40,048 bases of DNA from a virus. The position numbers and the translations under genes were made by a program. The notes under the pieces were generated by a model. It was not told where the DNA came from, made no database searches, and saw nothing but the letters and a program-made list of their open reading frames with translations. Below, in pieces: positions 30,490 through 37,491 of this stretch (its first letter is position 1; every line of letters starts with the position of its first letter). The DNA lies in IMG/VR virus record IMGVR_UViG_3300017934_000002, positions 1-40,048 of that record; one strand, given 5' to 3'.

Positions 30490-30769
30490 GCCAACTACGC
30501 TTGAGATTTGCAGACTGCTTATCTCGACGGAAGAAGTTAACTGCGATGCTGTCAGGCCAGAGAGCGACACGAATTACGTAATTGCTTACATTCCAACGGA
30601 CTACAACACCGATGAGCAACACGAAAACGCCATCTTGATCGCATCGACTCCACGATTATCTAAAGCCCTTAAAGACTTCGTGAACTGGCAGGTCAAGGAC
30701 GGGCTTGAACGTCTGGGATTCCTTCAAGCTCAGGCGCTTGATGCGCTCGCCGAAAGGAAGGCGGCATGA
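30461..30769 (+). CDS. Hypothetical protein, 102 aa
   Basis: Begins MTTPGPWGIEPTTLEICRLL, followed by a strand-rich part and a C-terminal coiled helix ending ERKAA. The opening and the central ASTPRLSKALKDF resemble small phage proteins often annotated only as hypothetical. Start is set by GGAGGAAGGCGGC. Confidence 0.6.
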   Translation: MTTPGPWGIEPTTLEICRLLISTEEVNCDAVRPESDTNYVIAYIPTDYNTDEQHENAILIASTPRLSKALKDFVNWQVKDGLERLGFLQAQALDALAERKAA

Positions 30770-31068
30770 GCGAGAAACCGTTTCTAACAGAACGCGAACT
30801 GGCCGCAACAGGCATCGTCGGAGGTATGCGAACTTTGCAACAGTGGCGCCTACTGCACAAAGGCCCGCCGTACATCAAAGTCGGACGCGCTGTACGATAC
30901 CGAATGGCAGACGTTGAAAAGTGGCTCGGACAACACACAGTTGACCCAAGGCTAGAGCAAGCTGGTCGTGATCTGGCAGCAGTCGAACGGCAAATGTTAC
31001 TCCGGAGCGGCTTCGCTCCTGGTCCATCCACGCCCCCAGAGCAAACGGAAGGGGAAGGGAAAACATAA
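30766..31068 (+). CDS. Excisionase/MerR-type helix-turn-helix DNA-binding protein, 100 aa
   Basis: Residues 7-55 (FLTERELAATGIVGGMRTLQ, WRLLHKGPPYIKVGRAVRYR) are a typical HTH_17 domain as in AlpA or Xis-like proteins. The C-terminal part is a charged linker ending APGPSTP-PEQTEGEGKT, and APGPSTP recurs in the next gene. As no integrase is present, a regulatory role is more likely than excision. Confidence 0.78.
   Translation: MSEKPFLTERELAATGIVGGMRTLQQWRLLHKGPPYIKVGRAVRYRMADVEKWLGQHTVDPRLEQAGRDLAAVERQMLLRSGFAPGPSTPPEQTEGEGKT
31015..31062. repeat. 47-bp direct repeat at gene 3' ends, copy 1
   Basis: Near-identical to 31423-31469, but with five instead of four cytosines in a run. The two genes therefore share APGPSTP and then diverge by frameshift (PEQTEGEGKT against QSKRKGKGNRP). 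Confidence 0.88.
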
Positions 31069-31080
31069 AATGCCTTTTAA

Positions 31081-31147
31081 TTCCGCGGAGACCGCAGCGC
31101 AACCCCGACGAATTGTGGATCCAAGGACCGGGAGGAAGGCGGCATGA
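31081..31147. repeat. 67-bp direct repeat at a gene junction, copy 2
   Basis: Partner of 30398-30464, lying in the 75-base gap before the gene at 31144. Here it is non-coding but keeps the ribosome site and start. Confidence 0.9.
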
Positions 31148-31479
31148 GACTAAACGGATTGACTGGAGTTGACGGCCCGCGCGAGGCGCTATTTGCGCGT
31201 ACTTTCACAGCCTGCATTCAGGCTCTACGCGCCGGTTTAGCCGCTACGGCCGCTGGAGATTACGGCTCTGTAACAGCATGGCAGGACGATTCAGAACGCT
31301 ATCGCTGTGAACTGAATCGGTATCGACAGATCATCGAGCAGGCGGATTTCAGGACCGCAAAAGAAGCCGCCCGATGGTTTGCTGATCGGCTTCCATGGCT
31401 AAAACACGGCCCCCAAACGCCCGCTCCTGGTCCATCCACGCCCCAGAGCAAACGGAAGGGGAAGGGAAATAGGCCGTGA
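31144..31479 (+). CDS. Hypothetical helical protein, 111 aa
   Basis: Helical throughout (REALFARTFTACIQALRAGLA, SERYRCELNRYRQIIEQADF), soluble, with a Pro/Ser/Lys tail from the repeated 3' end. Preceded by the junction repeat copy 2. Function unknown. Confidence 0.6.
   Translation: MRLNGLTGVDGPREALFARTFTACIQALRAGLAATAAGDYGSVTAWQDDSERYRCELNRYRQIIEQADFRTAKEAARWFADRLPWLKHGPQTPAPGPSTPQSKRKGKGNRP
31423..31469. repeat. 47-bp direct repeat at gene 3' ends, copy 2
   Basis: Partner of 31015-31062. Read in a shifted frame relative to copy 1 after a 1-base length change. Confidence 0.88.
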
Positions 31480-31592
31480 AGCCCCGCGTGCTTGAAACCA
31501 TCGTCTCGATAACCTTGATCGCTTTCGGCGTGGCAGGCATCGCGTGGTGGCTCTGGGGAGCCGGTCAGTTCGTATGGAGGATGATCGGATGA
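31476..31592 (+). CDS. Tiny single-span membrane protein, 38 aa (GTG start)
   Basis: VKPRVLETIVSITLIAFGVA followed by GIAWWLWGAGQFVWRMIG: one hydrophobic helix with a basic N-terminus. GTGA overlap upstream and ATGA overlap downstream, and GGAAGGGGAAGGG serves as ribosome site. Confidence 0.55.
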   Translation: MKPRVLETIVSITLIAFGVAGIAWWLWGAGQFVWRMIG

Positions 31593-31846
31593 GCCGCAAG
31601 TCCAAACCCAATTCCATGGAGGCCCCCGCGCAGCCCAGGAAGGCCAAGCGTGCGAGGACCGACCAGCCCCAGATGGGTCATCCACTTCTCACCCCGTTCG
31701 AGATGGAAGTCCATGGCGTCATATTGCGCAGTGGCCTGGGAGTCACTGAAGCAATATATCAACTGAAAGAAATCACGGACGGCCTAGAGGCCATCCGTCG
31801 TCAGAGAACGGACACCCCGCCATTGGAGACCCCATGCTCAAAGTAG
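31589..31846 (+). CDS. Hypothetical protein, 85 aa
   Basis: Basic disordered N-terminus (MSRKSKPNSMEAPAQPRKAK) and a helical C-terminal half (LTPFEMEVHGVILRSGLGVT, EIRRQR-like). Overlaps the next gene by 13 bases. Function unknown. Confidence 0.58.
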   Translation: MSRKSKPNSMEAPAQPRKAKRARTDQPQMGHPLLTPFEMEVHGVILRSGLGVTEAIYQLKEITDGLEAIRRQRTDTPPLETPCSK

Positions 31847-32544
31847 TCCTTCCGCCCAACGTTCCGCAGACCATCGCCCTCCAAGACCCGGAAGGCGACT
31901 TCAAGCCCGATGAGGCCCAAGTCGAGTATCTGACGACATGCGGAAGGCTCCTGGTGCTGAACCAGGAAGCCGCCACGCGGTTGAACATGCTGGACCTGAA
32001 GCCCGGTGAGACGTTCACAATCTGCAAACGAGTTGGCGTTTCGTGCGCAGCGTTACCGGGCGAATCGGAACGATACCGAAAACGCCGCGGCGAACTGCCC
32101 TACATCGATCTGGCGTTGACGGCCGCAACCGAGCGCGATCGCGCAGAGGCGGAAGCGGCGATGCCGCCGGCAGAATCGCCGCAGACGCCGAGGCCTGCCG
32201 GCGCCATACCGCGACGTAAACGCACAGCCAAAGTGCATGAGATGCGGCCGGACCCGCCGATCCAGCCGAGGCTGTTTGACCGCAAAGGAACCGGCACATA
32301 CGGTCCGGTCCAGCAGCCAGGCCCGACCAGCAGCCCCGCCCTGCAACCGATCCGCCACGCGCCGCCCGCCCGCATCCCGTTCAACGTCGCCTTTGTCGAG
32401 GTAACGCGATTCGTTACAGGAGGCCTCAAGGAACTTGGGGAGCAATGGACTGATGCGGCCAAACAGGACGCCATTTCAACGATCCTGATTTCCGCTGCGA
32501 AACAGGGCATGCTTACGCTCTGGGAGAGGCCCGCCAATGACTGA
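31834..32544 (+). CDS. Two-domain hypothetical protein, 236 aa
   Basis: Residues 1-70 form a small beta domain (QVEYLTTCGRLLVLNQEAAT, LDLKPGETFTICKRV). A Pro/Ala/Arg linker follows, and residues about 175-236 are a helical domain (FNVAFVEVTRFVTGGLKELG, AISTILISAAKQG). The two-domain pattern seems familiar from metagenomic phages, without known function. It lies in the early plus operon, so a DNA-metabolism or host-takeover role is the natural guess. Confidence 0.62.
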   Translation: MLKVVLPPNVPQTIALQDPEGDFKPDEAQVEYLTTCGRLLVLNQEAATRLNMLDLKPGETFTICKRVGVSCAALPGESERYRKRRGELPYIDLALTAATERDRAEAEAAMPPAESPQTPRPAGAIPRRKRTAKVHEMRPDPPIQPRLFDRKGTGTYGPVQQPGPTSSPALQPIRHAPPARIPFNVAFVEVTRFVTGGLKELGEQWTDAAKQDAISTILISAAKQGMLTLWERPAND

Positions 32545-32986
32545 ATCGAACTGGCCGAAGGACCCGCCGCCCATGACGATTGATCCTAAGGATGATGCCC
32601 TTTGCCGCATTGCAGACGCCCTGGAAAAGCTGGCGGCAACCAACTACACCAATGGGCCATCCTATAACGCGATTGCTAAAATGCTAGCCGACAGCATGAC
32701 CGAGGCCATTGTTTCACCGGCCCTCCGCATCGCAGATGCTTTGGAAAATTCCTGGCTTAAAGCAGCGCTTTTTGACGACCCGGCCAGATATGTTCCCGGC
32801 CCAGTGGAAGCCGTGCAGGAATTGATCGGAGAAGATCTGCCAACGCTTGACGAAGCCTTAACCGAAGCCCTGCTGGCCGCATTGAGCCAGCCGAATGCGA
32901 CCGCCTACCAGGTCGCCAAACCAGAAGCAATAGAGCCGTTCCTGCGCCAACACGCCGGGCAACGGCTGTTCACCGTAAGCTGGTGA
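32537..32986 (+). CDS. Hypothetical protein, 149 aa
   Basis: Acidic helical protein with a repeated ALRIADALE / CRIADALEKL motif (residues about 25 and 65) and a C-terminal AIEPFLRQHAGQRLFTVSW. Overlaps the previous gene. Function unknown. Confidence 0.58.
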   Translation: MTESNWPKDPPPMTIDPKDDALCRIADALEKLAATNYTNGPSYNAIAKMLADSMTEAIVSPALRIADALENSWLKAALFDDPARYVPGPVEAVQELIGEDLPTLDEALTEALLAALSQPNATAYQVAKPEAIEPFLRQHAGQRLFTVSW

Positions 32987-33004
32987 GAATAGAAGGACCT
33001 GAGA

Positions 33005-33346
33005 ATGGCTGAACGCATCGTTATCACGGCAAGCGCGATCCGTGGCGCGCTGCTGTCCGCGATTCCGCTGGAGACCCTGCTTCGGCAATGCGCCCTCGAC
33101 ATTAAATCCGCGCTAGAGCATAACGATTTTCATTGCACCGTCATCGAAGTCGAACGGTGCGAACCCCTCTACTCTGTCCGATTCTTGGAGAAACCACGCG
33201 AGGAGGCCGCTTGCTCTAACGACAGCGCAGACGAGCAGGCCGAAAACAACGCCTACGCCAAACTTTGGGGTTGCAGCGGCATCCCCATACCCGATGGAAA
33301 GCCGCGTTGCGGCAATGTGGCCTGCATGTGCCACGGATCGGACTGA
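33005..33346 (+). CDS. Hypothetical protein with cysteine-containing tail, 113 aa
   Basis: Helical N-terminus (RIVITASAIRGALLSAIPLE), then strands (FHCTVIEVERCEPLYSVRFL) and a tail CSGIPIPDGKPRCGNVACMC with possible zinc binding. AGAAGGACC precedes ATG. Function unknown. Confidence 0.58.
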   Translation: MAERIVITASAIRGALLSAIPLETLLRQCALDIKSALEHNDFHCTVIEVERCEPLYSVRFLEKPREEAACSNDSADEQAENNAYAKLWGCSGIPIPDGKPRCGNVACMCHGSD

Positions 33347-33348
33347 CC

Positions 33349-33624
33349 ATGCCCAACAAAAAACCTCCGAAAGAAAACAAGCCCGTCACAGGCCATATTT
33401 TCTTCCCCGAAGCCGAACCGGCGAAGCCTCTGCTCAAGCTGCATGTGCTGATCCATCGCCAACGGGATTACGAAGACGCCCCAGGCACGCTCAGGGCTTG
33501 GGTGGTCCAAAACGGCGTGAAAGGCACAGTCCTGGTCAAAGGCTCCAAGAGCATCGACGCCACGAAAACGGCAGCGGTGAAACTTCTACCGAGCTGCGAA
33601 ATCGAATGGGAAATCGAACAGTGA
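33349..33624 (+). CDS. Hypothetical small protein, 91 aa
   Basis: Lys/Pro-rich N-terminus (PNKKPPKENKPVTGHIFF) and an alpha/beta body (LLKLHVLIHRQRDYED, LRAWVVQNGVKGTVLVKG). Function unknown. Confidence 0.55.
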   Translation: MPNKKPPKENKPVTGHIFFPEAEPAKPLLKLHVLIHRQRDYEDAPGTLRAWVVQNGVKGTVLVKGSKSIDATKTAAVKLLPSCEIEWEIEQ

Positions 33625-33824
33625 GGCGCGTCGATCTTCCACCCTGCCCCAAGCCCGCATCCTGCCCGGTATGCTTATCCCGACTACATCCGCAAGTGCA
33701 TCCCAGAGCGTTCAATGGTAGACGCTGGGTCCGCCGATCCCATCCCGACAACTACAAAAGAAGCCCAGAAGCGATCCGTCGCGCCCGCCTCAAGTATTAC
33801 CAGAAACGCCACCGGCGGTGTTAA
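33621..33824 (+). CDS. Small zinc-knuckle protein, 67 aa (GTG start), tandem paralogue 1
   Basis: DLPPCPKPASCPVCLSRLHP carries CxxxxxCPVCxSR, shared with the next gene. The rest is very basic (RRWVRRSHPDNYKR, RARLKYYQKRHRRC). GTG 33621 overlaps the previous stop. Probably binds nucleic acid. Confidence 0.6.
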   Translation: MRRVDLPPCPKPASCPVCLSRLHPQVHPRAFNGRRWVRRSHPDNYKRSPEAIRRARLKYYQKRHRRC

Positions 33825-33833
33825 AATCAGCCA

Positions 33834-34022
33834 GTGAACCGAAGCAAGCCGGTCGATCCTCCAGCCTGCCCCAAATCCGACGCCTGCCCCGTGTGCTTCT
33901 CGCGCACCAATCCGGAAGCCTACAAGCATCGGTTGGAAGCCTCCTCCTTCACGCGCGCCCATTACGCCAAGCGCGTAAAACGCGAAGGCAAGATCGCAGC
34001 CCGCATTCCTGGAAACCTCTGA
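33834..34022 (+). CDS. Small zinc-knuckle protein, 62 aa (GTG start), tandem paralogue 2
   Basis: VNRSKPVDPPACPKSDACPV then CFSRTNPEAYKHR repeats the CPKxxxCPVCxSR motif of the preceding gene, followed by a basic helix (HYAKRVKREGKIAARIPG). TAAAAT lies 6 bases before the GTG. A duplicated gene pair. Confidence 0.58.
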   Translation: MNRSKPVDPPACPKSDACPVCFSRTNPEAYKHRLEASSFTRAHYAKRVKREGKIAARIPGNL

Positions 34023-34093
34023 TCCCGCTTCAGAGAAGCCCCACGGTGAACGGAATACCGCCATAGCCCGTTAAAAGCGCTACAATCGTGCGC

Positions 34094-35689
34094 ATGAAGA
34101 TCACAGTCCTTTCCGCCTTCGCATCCCTGATTCTGTTTTCGGCAGCCGGCCAGGCGCAAGGAAATCCCGACTGCCAATTCACCGATACCTTTACCGCAGT
34201 CGTGGCCGGCCCGAGCCACGCCAATACCGGAACTCCCTGCGTGGCTTGGCGCTTGACATACAGCGCGGTAGGCATGACGGCTCTTTCCATCCAGATCGAA
34301 GGGGCGCCCTGGAACTCGGGAGGGACTGGCCCCGGAACATTCGTGGCGATCGCATCGGCCGCAATTCTCCAAGGCACGAATCCGCTCACGGACCCGAACT
34401 CGGGCACGCTTGTAGTACAGGGCACGGTGTATTTTCCGTTCATCCGGCTAAACGTAACCGTCTTCACTCCGACCGGAGCTTCGGGAACGATCACCGCGCG
34501 GCTGTACGGCTACAAAGGCACATCGGCCGCAGCCATCAGCGGAGCCGATATTCTCTCCAATCCCATGTTGGCCCTTGGCGACATGATTTACGGAACCGCT
34601 GGAGGTACGCCCGCCCGCCTGCCGGCGAACACCACCACGAACCCGGATTGTCTCGTCGAGATGGGCGATGGAACCAACGGAGGCATACCGGCCTTCGGCC
34701 CGTGTCCCACAAACGGGACACTGACCTACTACATCACCCCAACCGCATCGGACCTCACGAACGGAAGCGCCATCGTCACCCAAGACGTCAAAATGCTCAC
34801 CCCGCCCTACTCGCCCATCACCAATATCGACATAGCCCACAATGCGGCGGGAGACGTGATCCTACAGAGCGTAGCGACCGACCCCGGCTTCCCCGGCGTC
34901 ACCTTCATACCGGCAGGCGTCTACACCTTCCATATCCACGCAGAGAGGCTCTCGGGGAACCGCGCCGTTACGCTGTACGGCGTGTTCCGGGAAGTGACCG
35001 CAGCGGGCGTAGCTGTAGGAACCATCGGAACGCTGACGGAATCGACGCCCGCGCTTACTGGAAGCCAACTCGAATACGTCCTCCAGATGCCGGATGGAAA
35101 CACGTACACAATGGCCCTCATCACTTCGCGCATCGTGCTCGACATCCATGCCGTCTTTACCGGAGGTTCGACAAACACGACGGTACGGCTGTTCGTGGGA
35201 GGCACGGCGGATTCCCACATGAGCTTGCCATCGAATACCGTCGATGCGACGAGCTTTGTACCGTACACGGGAGCGACCGCGGCGCTCAACCTTGGAACCC
35301 AGGCGCTCATTCTGAACGGATCGACAGTGACGGGAGTTTGGACCCAGACAACGCCCACGCCGACCTGTGCCGTGGGGGCCTTCACCACCGTCAGTGGGAT
35401 TTTGCACACGCTCACTCTCGGCAAGACAGTTTTCCTAAACCTTGCCATCACCATTACGACTAATGGCACCTGCGCCGCCGCCATTTTCCTGCCGCTGCCC
35501 TTCAGCGCGGCTTTCGACAACTCGCTCAGTTGTTCGGCGGAAGTCGCTTCGGTGAACGGAAATGGCGTGATCTTGCCGTCCTTCGGACCGCCATATGATC
35601 ACGAGGTAGCAATCGGCCGCTACGACGGAACTTTTCTCGGAGGAGACGGCGAAGTCATTGTGTGCAATGGAGTAATTCAGATTCCGTGA
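34094..35689 (+). CDS. Secreted fibre/adhesin-like protein, 531 aa, leaderless start
   Basis: Signal peptide: MKITVLSAFASLILF then SAAGQAQG, with a likely cut near residue 21. The rest is beta-rich and Gly/Thr-rich; FVPYTGATAALNLGTQALIL near residue 394 and the C-terminal GKTVFLNLAITITTNGTC region resemble phage tail-fibre repeats and heads. TACAAT lies 7 bases before ATG 34094. An exported fibre is unusual for a tailed phage and could instead be displayed on the host or on an enveloped or membrane-assembled particle. Confidence 0.7.
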   Translation: MKITVLSAFASLILFSAAGQAQGNPDCQFTDTFTAVVAGPSHANTGTPCVAWRLTYSAVGMTALSIQIEGAPWNSGGTGPGTFVAIASAAILQGTNPLTDPNSGTLVVQGTVYFPFIRLNVTVFTPTGASGTITARLYGYKGTSAAAISGADILSNPMLALGDMIYGTAGGTPARLPANTTTNPDCLVEMGDGTNGGIPAFGPCPTNGTLTYYITPTASDLTNGSAIVTQDVKMLTPPYSPITNIDIAHNAAGDVILQSVATDPGFPGVTFIPAGVYTFHIHAERLSGNRAVTLYGVFREVTAAGVAVGTIGTLTESTPALTGSQLEYVLQMPDGNTYTMALITSRIVLDIHAVFTGGSTNTTVRLFVGGTADSHMSLPSNTVDATSFVPYTGATAALNLGTQALILNGSTVTGVWTQTTPTPTCAVGAFTTVSGILHTLTLGKTVFLNLAITITTNGTCAAAIFLPLPFSAAFDNSLSCSAEVASVNGNGVILPSFGPPYDHEVAIGRYDGTFLGGDGEVIVCNGVIQIP

Positions 35690-35698
35690 AAGATCCCC

Positions 35699-35866
35699 AT
35701 GTTCTGGGTCGAGTACTTCTGCCCCCGGCAATCCCCCTTCTGGCAAAGAGGCCAGCAGCCCTACAGCACGCTTTACGCCGCGATGGTGATGGCGCAAGCT
35801 CTTAAACCACCCCAAGGCCAAGCCCGAGTGCTCGATTGCTACGGCCAGATCGTCTACAGCCTGTAG
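35699..35866 (+). CDS. Small hypothetical protein, 55 aa
   Basis: MFWVEYFCPRQSPFWQRGQQ then PYSTLYAAMVMAQALKPPQG and ARVLDCYGQIVYSL. The strand-helix-strand plan with a final D-x-x-G-x-I-V strand recurs in small phage proteins of unknown function. Starts 9 bases after the fibre gene stop and ends the plus unit. Confidence 0.6.
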   Translation: MFWVEYFCPRQSPFWQRGQQPYSTLYAAMVMAQALKPPQGQARVLDCYGQIVYSL

Positions 35867-35871
35867 CCAAG

Positions 35872-35893
35872 AGGCGGAAAGCCGCCTTCCTGC
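35872..35893 (+). terminator. Weak stem-loop after the plus unit
   Basis: AGGCGG-AAAG-CCGCCT is a perfect 6-bp stem; the following sequence TCCTGCCATTTT has only a short, displaced T-run. It is placed correctly to end the plus unit but is below a typical intrinsic terminator. Confidence 0.4.
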
Positions 35894-36140
35894 CATTTTC
35901 AGACCTTCGGAGGATCAAAACCCCCACCCGATTCCATGGAGGCCTTATTTCGCGCAGAAACCGGGGAGGATACGAGGAGCGGGAGGCTGCCAAAAACCAA
36001 ATGGCCCGGAGCCGGTTCATAACGCCGACTCCAGGCCAAGATGGTGGGCAGCCTCTTTCCGATACAAACGCCCAATGAACGATCACCGGACGCTCAGACT
36101 CAGCCCCCGCCCCCGCCCCGTACGGAGTGATAAGAGAAAC

Positions 36141-36190
36141 AGCGGACGTGCGCGTCCGCTTCCAACTCGCCTAGGACGTGTGCGTCCGCT
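36141..36190. repeat. Pair of palindromes of the dispersed GCGGAC motif
   Basis: AGCGGACG-TGCG-CGTCCGCT (36141-36160) is a perfect 8-bp dyad, and GGACG-TGTG-CGTCC (36174-36187) follows 14 bases later. Both relate to the iterons in the initiator gene and to copies at 10726, 16594 and 20454. Confidence 0.8.
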
Positions 36191-36261
36191 ACAAACCGCT
36201 TCACGCCCGAAAGAAGACTCTACAACCAATCGGGGAAGGGTGTCAAGAACAAAATCAAGGG

Positions 36262-36315
36262 CTATTCCATGGCGGCGCTTGCCTGCTTTGAGGGTGTGGA
36301 GGATGCGAGGAGCGC
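36262..36315 (-). repeat. R-A boundary repeat, copy 1
   Basis: About 54 bp shared with 36701-36754 and 37438-37491. On the minus strand it encodes the common C-terminal tail ALLASSTPSKQASAAME and the stop. Confidence 0.92.
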
Positions 36316-36612
36316 GGACATTTCGCGCATATCCACAGACTCAGCCCGCCGCCGCAGGCACTTCCCGCACGTCTTTAGATTCGGAAACAGAGCCAGCAGT
36401 TCAGGCGTTACCCTCACAATACGGCTCAGGCAATCGAGGCCCTTTTTCACCGAGCCGCAATCAGCGAAGTAGTGCAACAGGCTCACATGGTAAGTTCCCG
36501 TTCCCTCTGGAGGACTCAGGACCGAAGACCGAGACGGGATGCAGACGGGATCTGGAGACGTGTACGCGCGCCGGGAGACCTCATTCACAACTATGAAGCA
36601 GACTTGATCCAT
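36262..36612 (-). CDS. Cassette protein with cysteine pairs and shared C-terminal tail, 116 aa, leaderless
   Basis: Unique N-terminal part (MDQVCFIVVNEVSRRAYTSP; later FPNLKTCGKCLRRRAESV with a CxxC) joined to the common tail SALLASSTPSKQASAAME. TAGAAT (36619-36624) is 6 bases before the ATG, preceded by TTGCGC at 18 bases. Last gene of the long minus unit. Function unknown. Confidence 0.55.
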   Translation of the reverse strand: MDQVCFIVVNEVSRRAYTSPDPVCIPSRSSVLSPPEGTGTYHVSLLHYFADCGSVKKGLDCLSRIVRVTPELLALFPNLKTCGKCLRRRAESVDMREMSALLASSTPSKQASAAME

Positions 36613-36618
36613 GCGGCG

Positions 36619-36683
36619 ATTCTAACCCCGCGCTCCTGGAACGCGCAAGCCTTCAGGAGCGAACGGATGGACCCTGGAATACC
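36619..36683 (-). promoter_or_regulatory. Promoter plus R-B boundary repeat of the 116-aa cassette
   Basis: TAGAAT 36619-36624, TTGCGC 36643-36648 (18 apart), near-palindrome CGCTCCTGGAACG at 36631-36643 in the spacer, and the second half ACCCTGGAATACC ending 36683. Confidence 0.75.
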
Positions 36684-36700
36684 GGAAGGACCTTTAACGA

Positions 36701-36754
36701 CTATTCCGTGGCGGCGCTTGCCTGCTTTGAGGGTTCTGAGCGTGTGAGGAGCGC
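36701..36754 (-). repeat. R-A boundary repeat, copy 2
   Basis: Encodes ALLTRSEPSKQASAATE and stop on the minus strand; starts 17 bases after the R-B element of the next gene. Confidence 0.92.
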
Positions 36755-37006
36755 CCGCTCTGCCGGATATTTAGTGACCTTTTCGCACTGCCAGCAAGGG
36801 ACCGAAGCGCGCACTTGAACCCGAAAAAACACCGAATGCCCACAAGCCAACTGATACTCGTCAATTCCTTCAGGGTGATGTTTCATGGCGACCACGCTAC
36901 GGTAGAAACGCAATGGATCTGGTCTGCGACCAAGACGAAAGGCCGAAATCAGTAGACTTGCTAGAACCAGAACGGCGCAAGCGGCGCAAATAACTATCAG
37001 AACCAT
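36701..37006 (-). CDS. Cassette membrane/zinc protein with shared tail, 101 aa, leaderless
   Basis: N-terminal transmembrane helix (MVLIVICAACAVLVLASLLI), then a soluble part with QLACGH and PCWQCEKV (possible zinc site), ending in the shared tail. TAGAAT (37014-37019) is 7 bases before the ATG. Function unknown. Confidence 0.58.
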   Translation of the reverse strand: MVLIVICAACAVLVLASLLISAFRLGRRPDPLRFYRSVVAMKHHPEGIDEYQLACGHSVFFRVQVRASVPCWQCEKVTKYPAERALLTRSEPSKQASAATE

Positions 37007-37013
37007 GGGACCG

Positions 37014-37079
37014 ATTCTAAACCCGCGCTCCTGGAACGCGCAAGGGCCACAGGTACTATCGGATGGTGAACGGAATACC
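37014..37079 (-). promoter_or_regulatory. Promoter plus R-B boundary repeat of the 101-aa cassette
   Basis: TAGAAT 37014-37019 and TTGCGC 37038-37043, 18 apart, with CGCTCCTGGAACG between. The second half is changed to GGTGAACGGAATACC, a sequence also found at 34045 on the plus strand before the fibre gene. Confidence 0.72.
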
Positions 37080-37091
37080 AGAAAAGGGTGT

Positions 37092-37430
37092 TCAGAGCCA
37101 AACCGCCCAGATCAAGCCGGCAGAATTCGTAACCCGCGATCCGAAAACCCGGTCCACCACGGTTGTCACATCCGGCCATTGGGGGTTGTGGTAATCGTGG
37201 CCGCAGATGAGCCGGCGGGCCTTTGGCGTCCAAAGCTCCAGGTCGAGTGCAACACCGGCTTCCAAATGATCTCCATCCACGAAACCCATATCCACCGTAG
37301 CGTTGACCAAGCCAGCCGCTTCAGCGCTCGGAACCGAGAACACGCCCAATTTACCGTAGGTTGGAACAGAGCGCCGAAAGTCGATTTGCAGGTTTTCAAT
37401 CCGTTCGGTGAGGTTTTTGAACGAACAGAA
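37092..37430 (-). pseudogene. Truncated class I methyltransferase, remnant of the gene at 38649-39200
   Basis: The open frame, read from 37430, matches the last 110 residues of the intact enzyme (GFVDGDHLEAGVALDLELWT, HDYHNPQWPDVTTVVDRVFG). The AdoMet-binding first third is absent and no promoter or good start codon is present (a TTG at 37349 is the first candidate). The break lies about 10 bases from the R-A tail of the next gene, so it looks like a cassette cut at the boundary repeat. Confidence 0.8.
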
Positions 37431-37437
37431 TCAACCG

Positions 37438-37491
37438 CTATTCCGTGGCGGCGCTTGCCTGCTTTGAGGGTGTGGAGGATGCGAGGAGCGC
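37438..37491 (-). repeat. R-A boundary repeat, copy 3
   Basis: Encodes SALLASSTPSKQASAATE and stop; nearly identical to copy 1 over 54 bp. Confidence 0.92.

Larger units (their letters stand above)
35867..36261. other. 395-base intergenic region between convergent units, with hairpins
   Basis: No convincing gene. It holds AGGCGG/CCGCCT (35872-35887), weakly followed by TTTT, a C-rich run CCCCCGCCCCCGCCCC, and two adjacent palindromes of the dispersed motif at 36141-36160 and 36174-36190. Possible roles are bidirectional termination, origin or partition site. Confidence 0.5.

Noticed and set aside
34051-34093. Second full R-B promoter before the fibre gene
   Set aside because: Only the GGTGAACGGAATACC half is shared; no TTGCGC and no CTCCTGGAACG near-palindrome are present.
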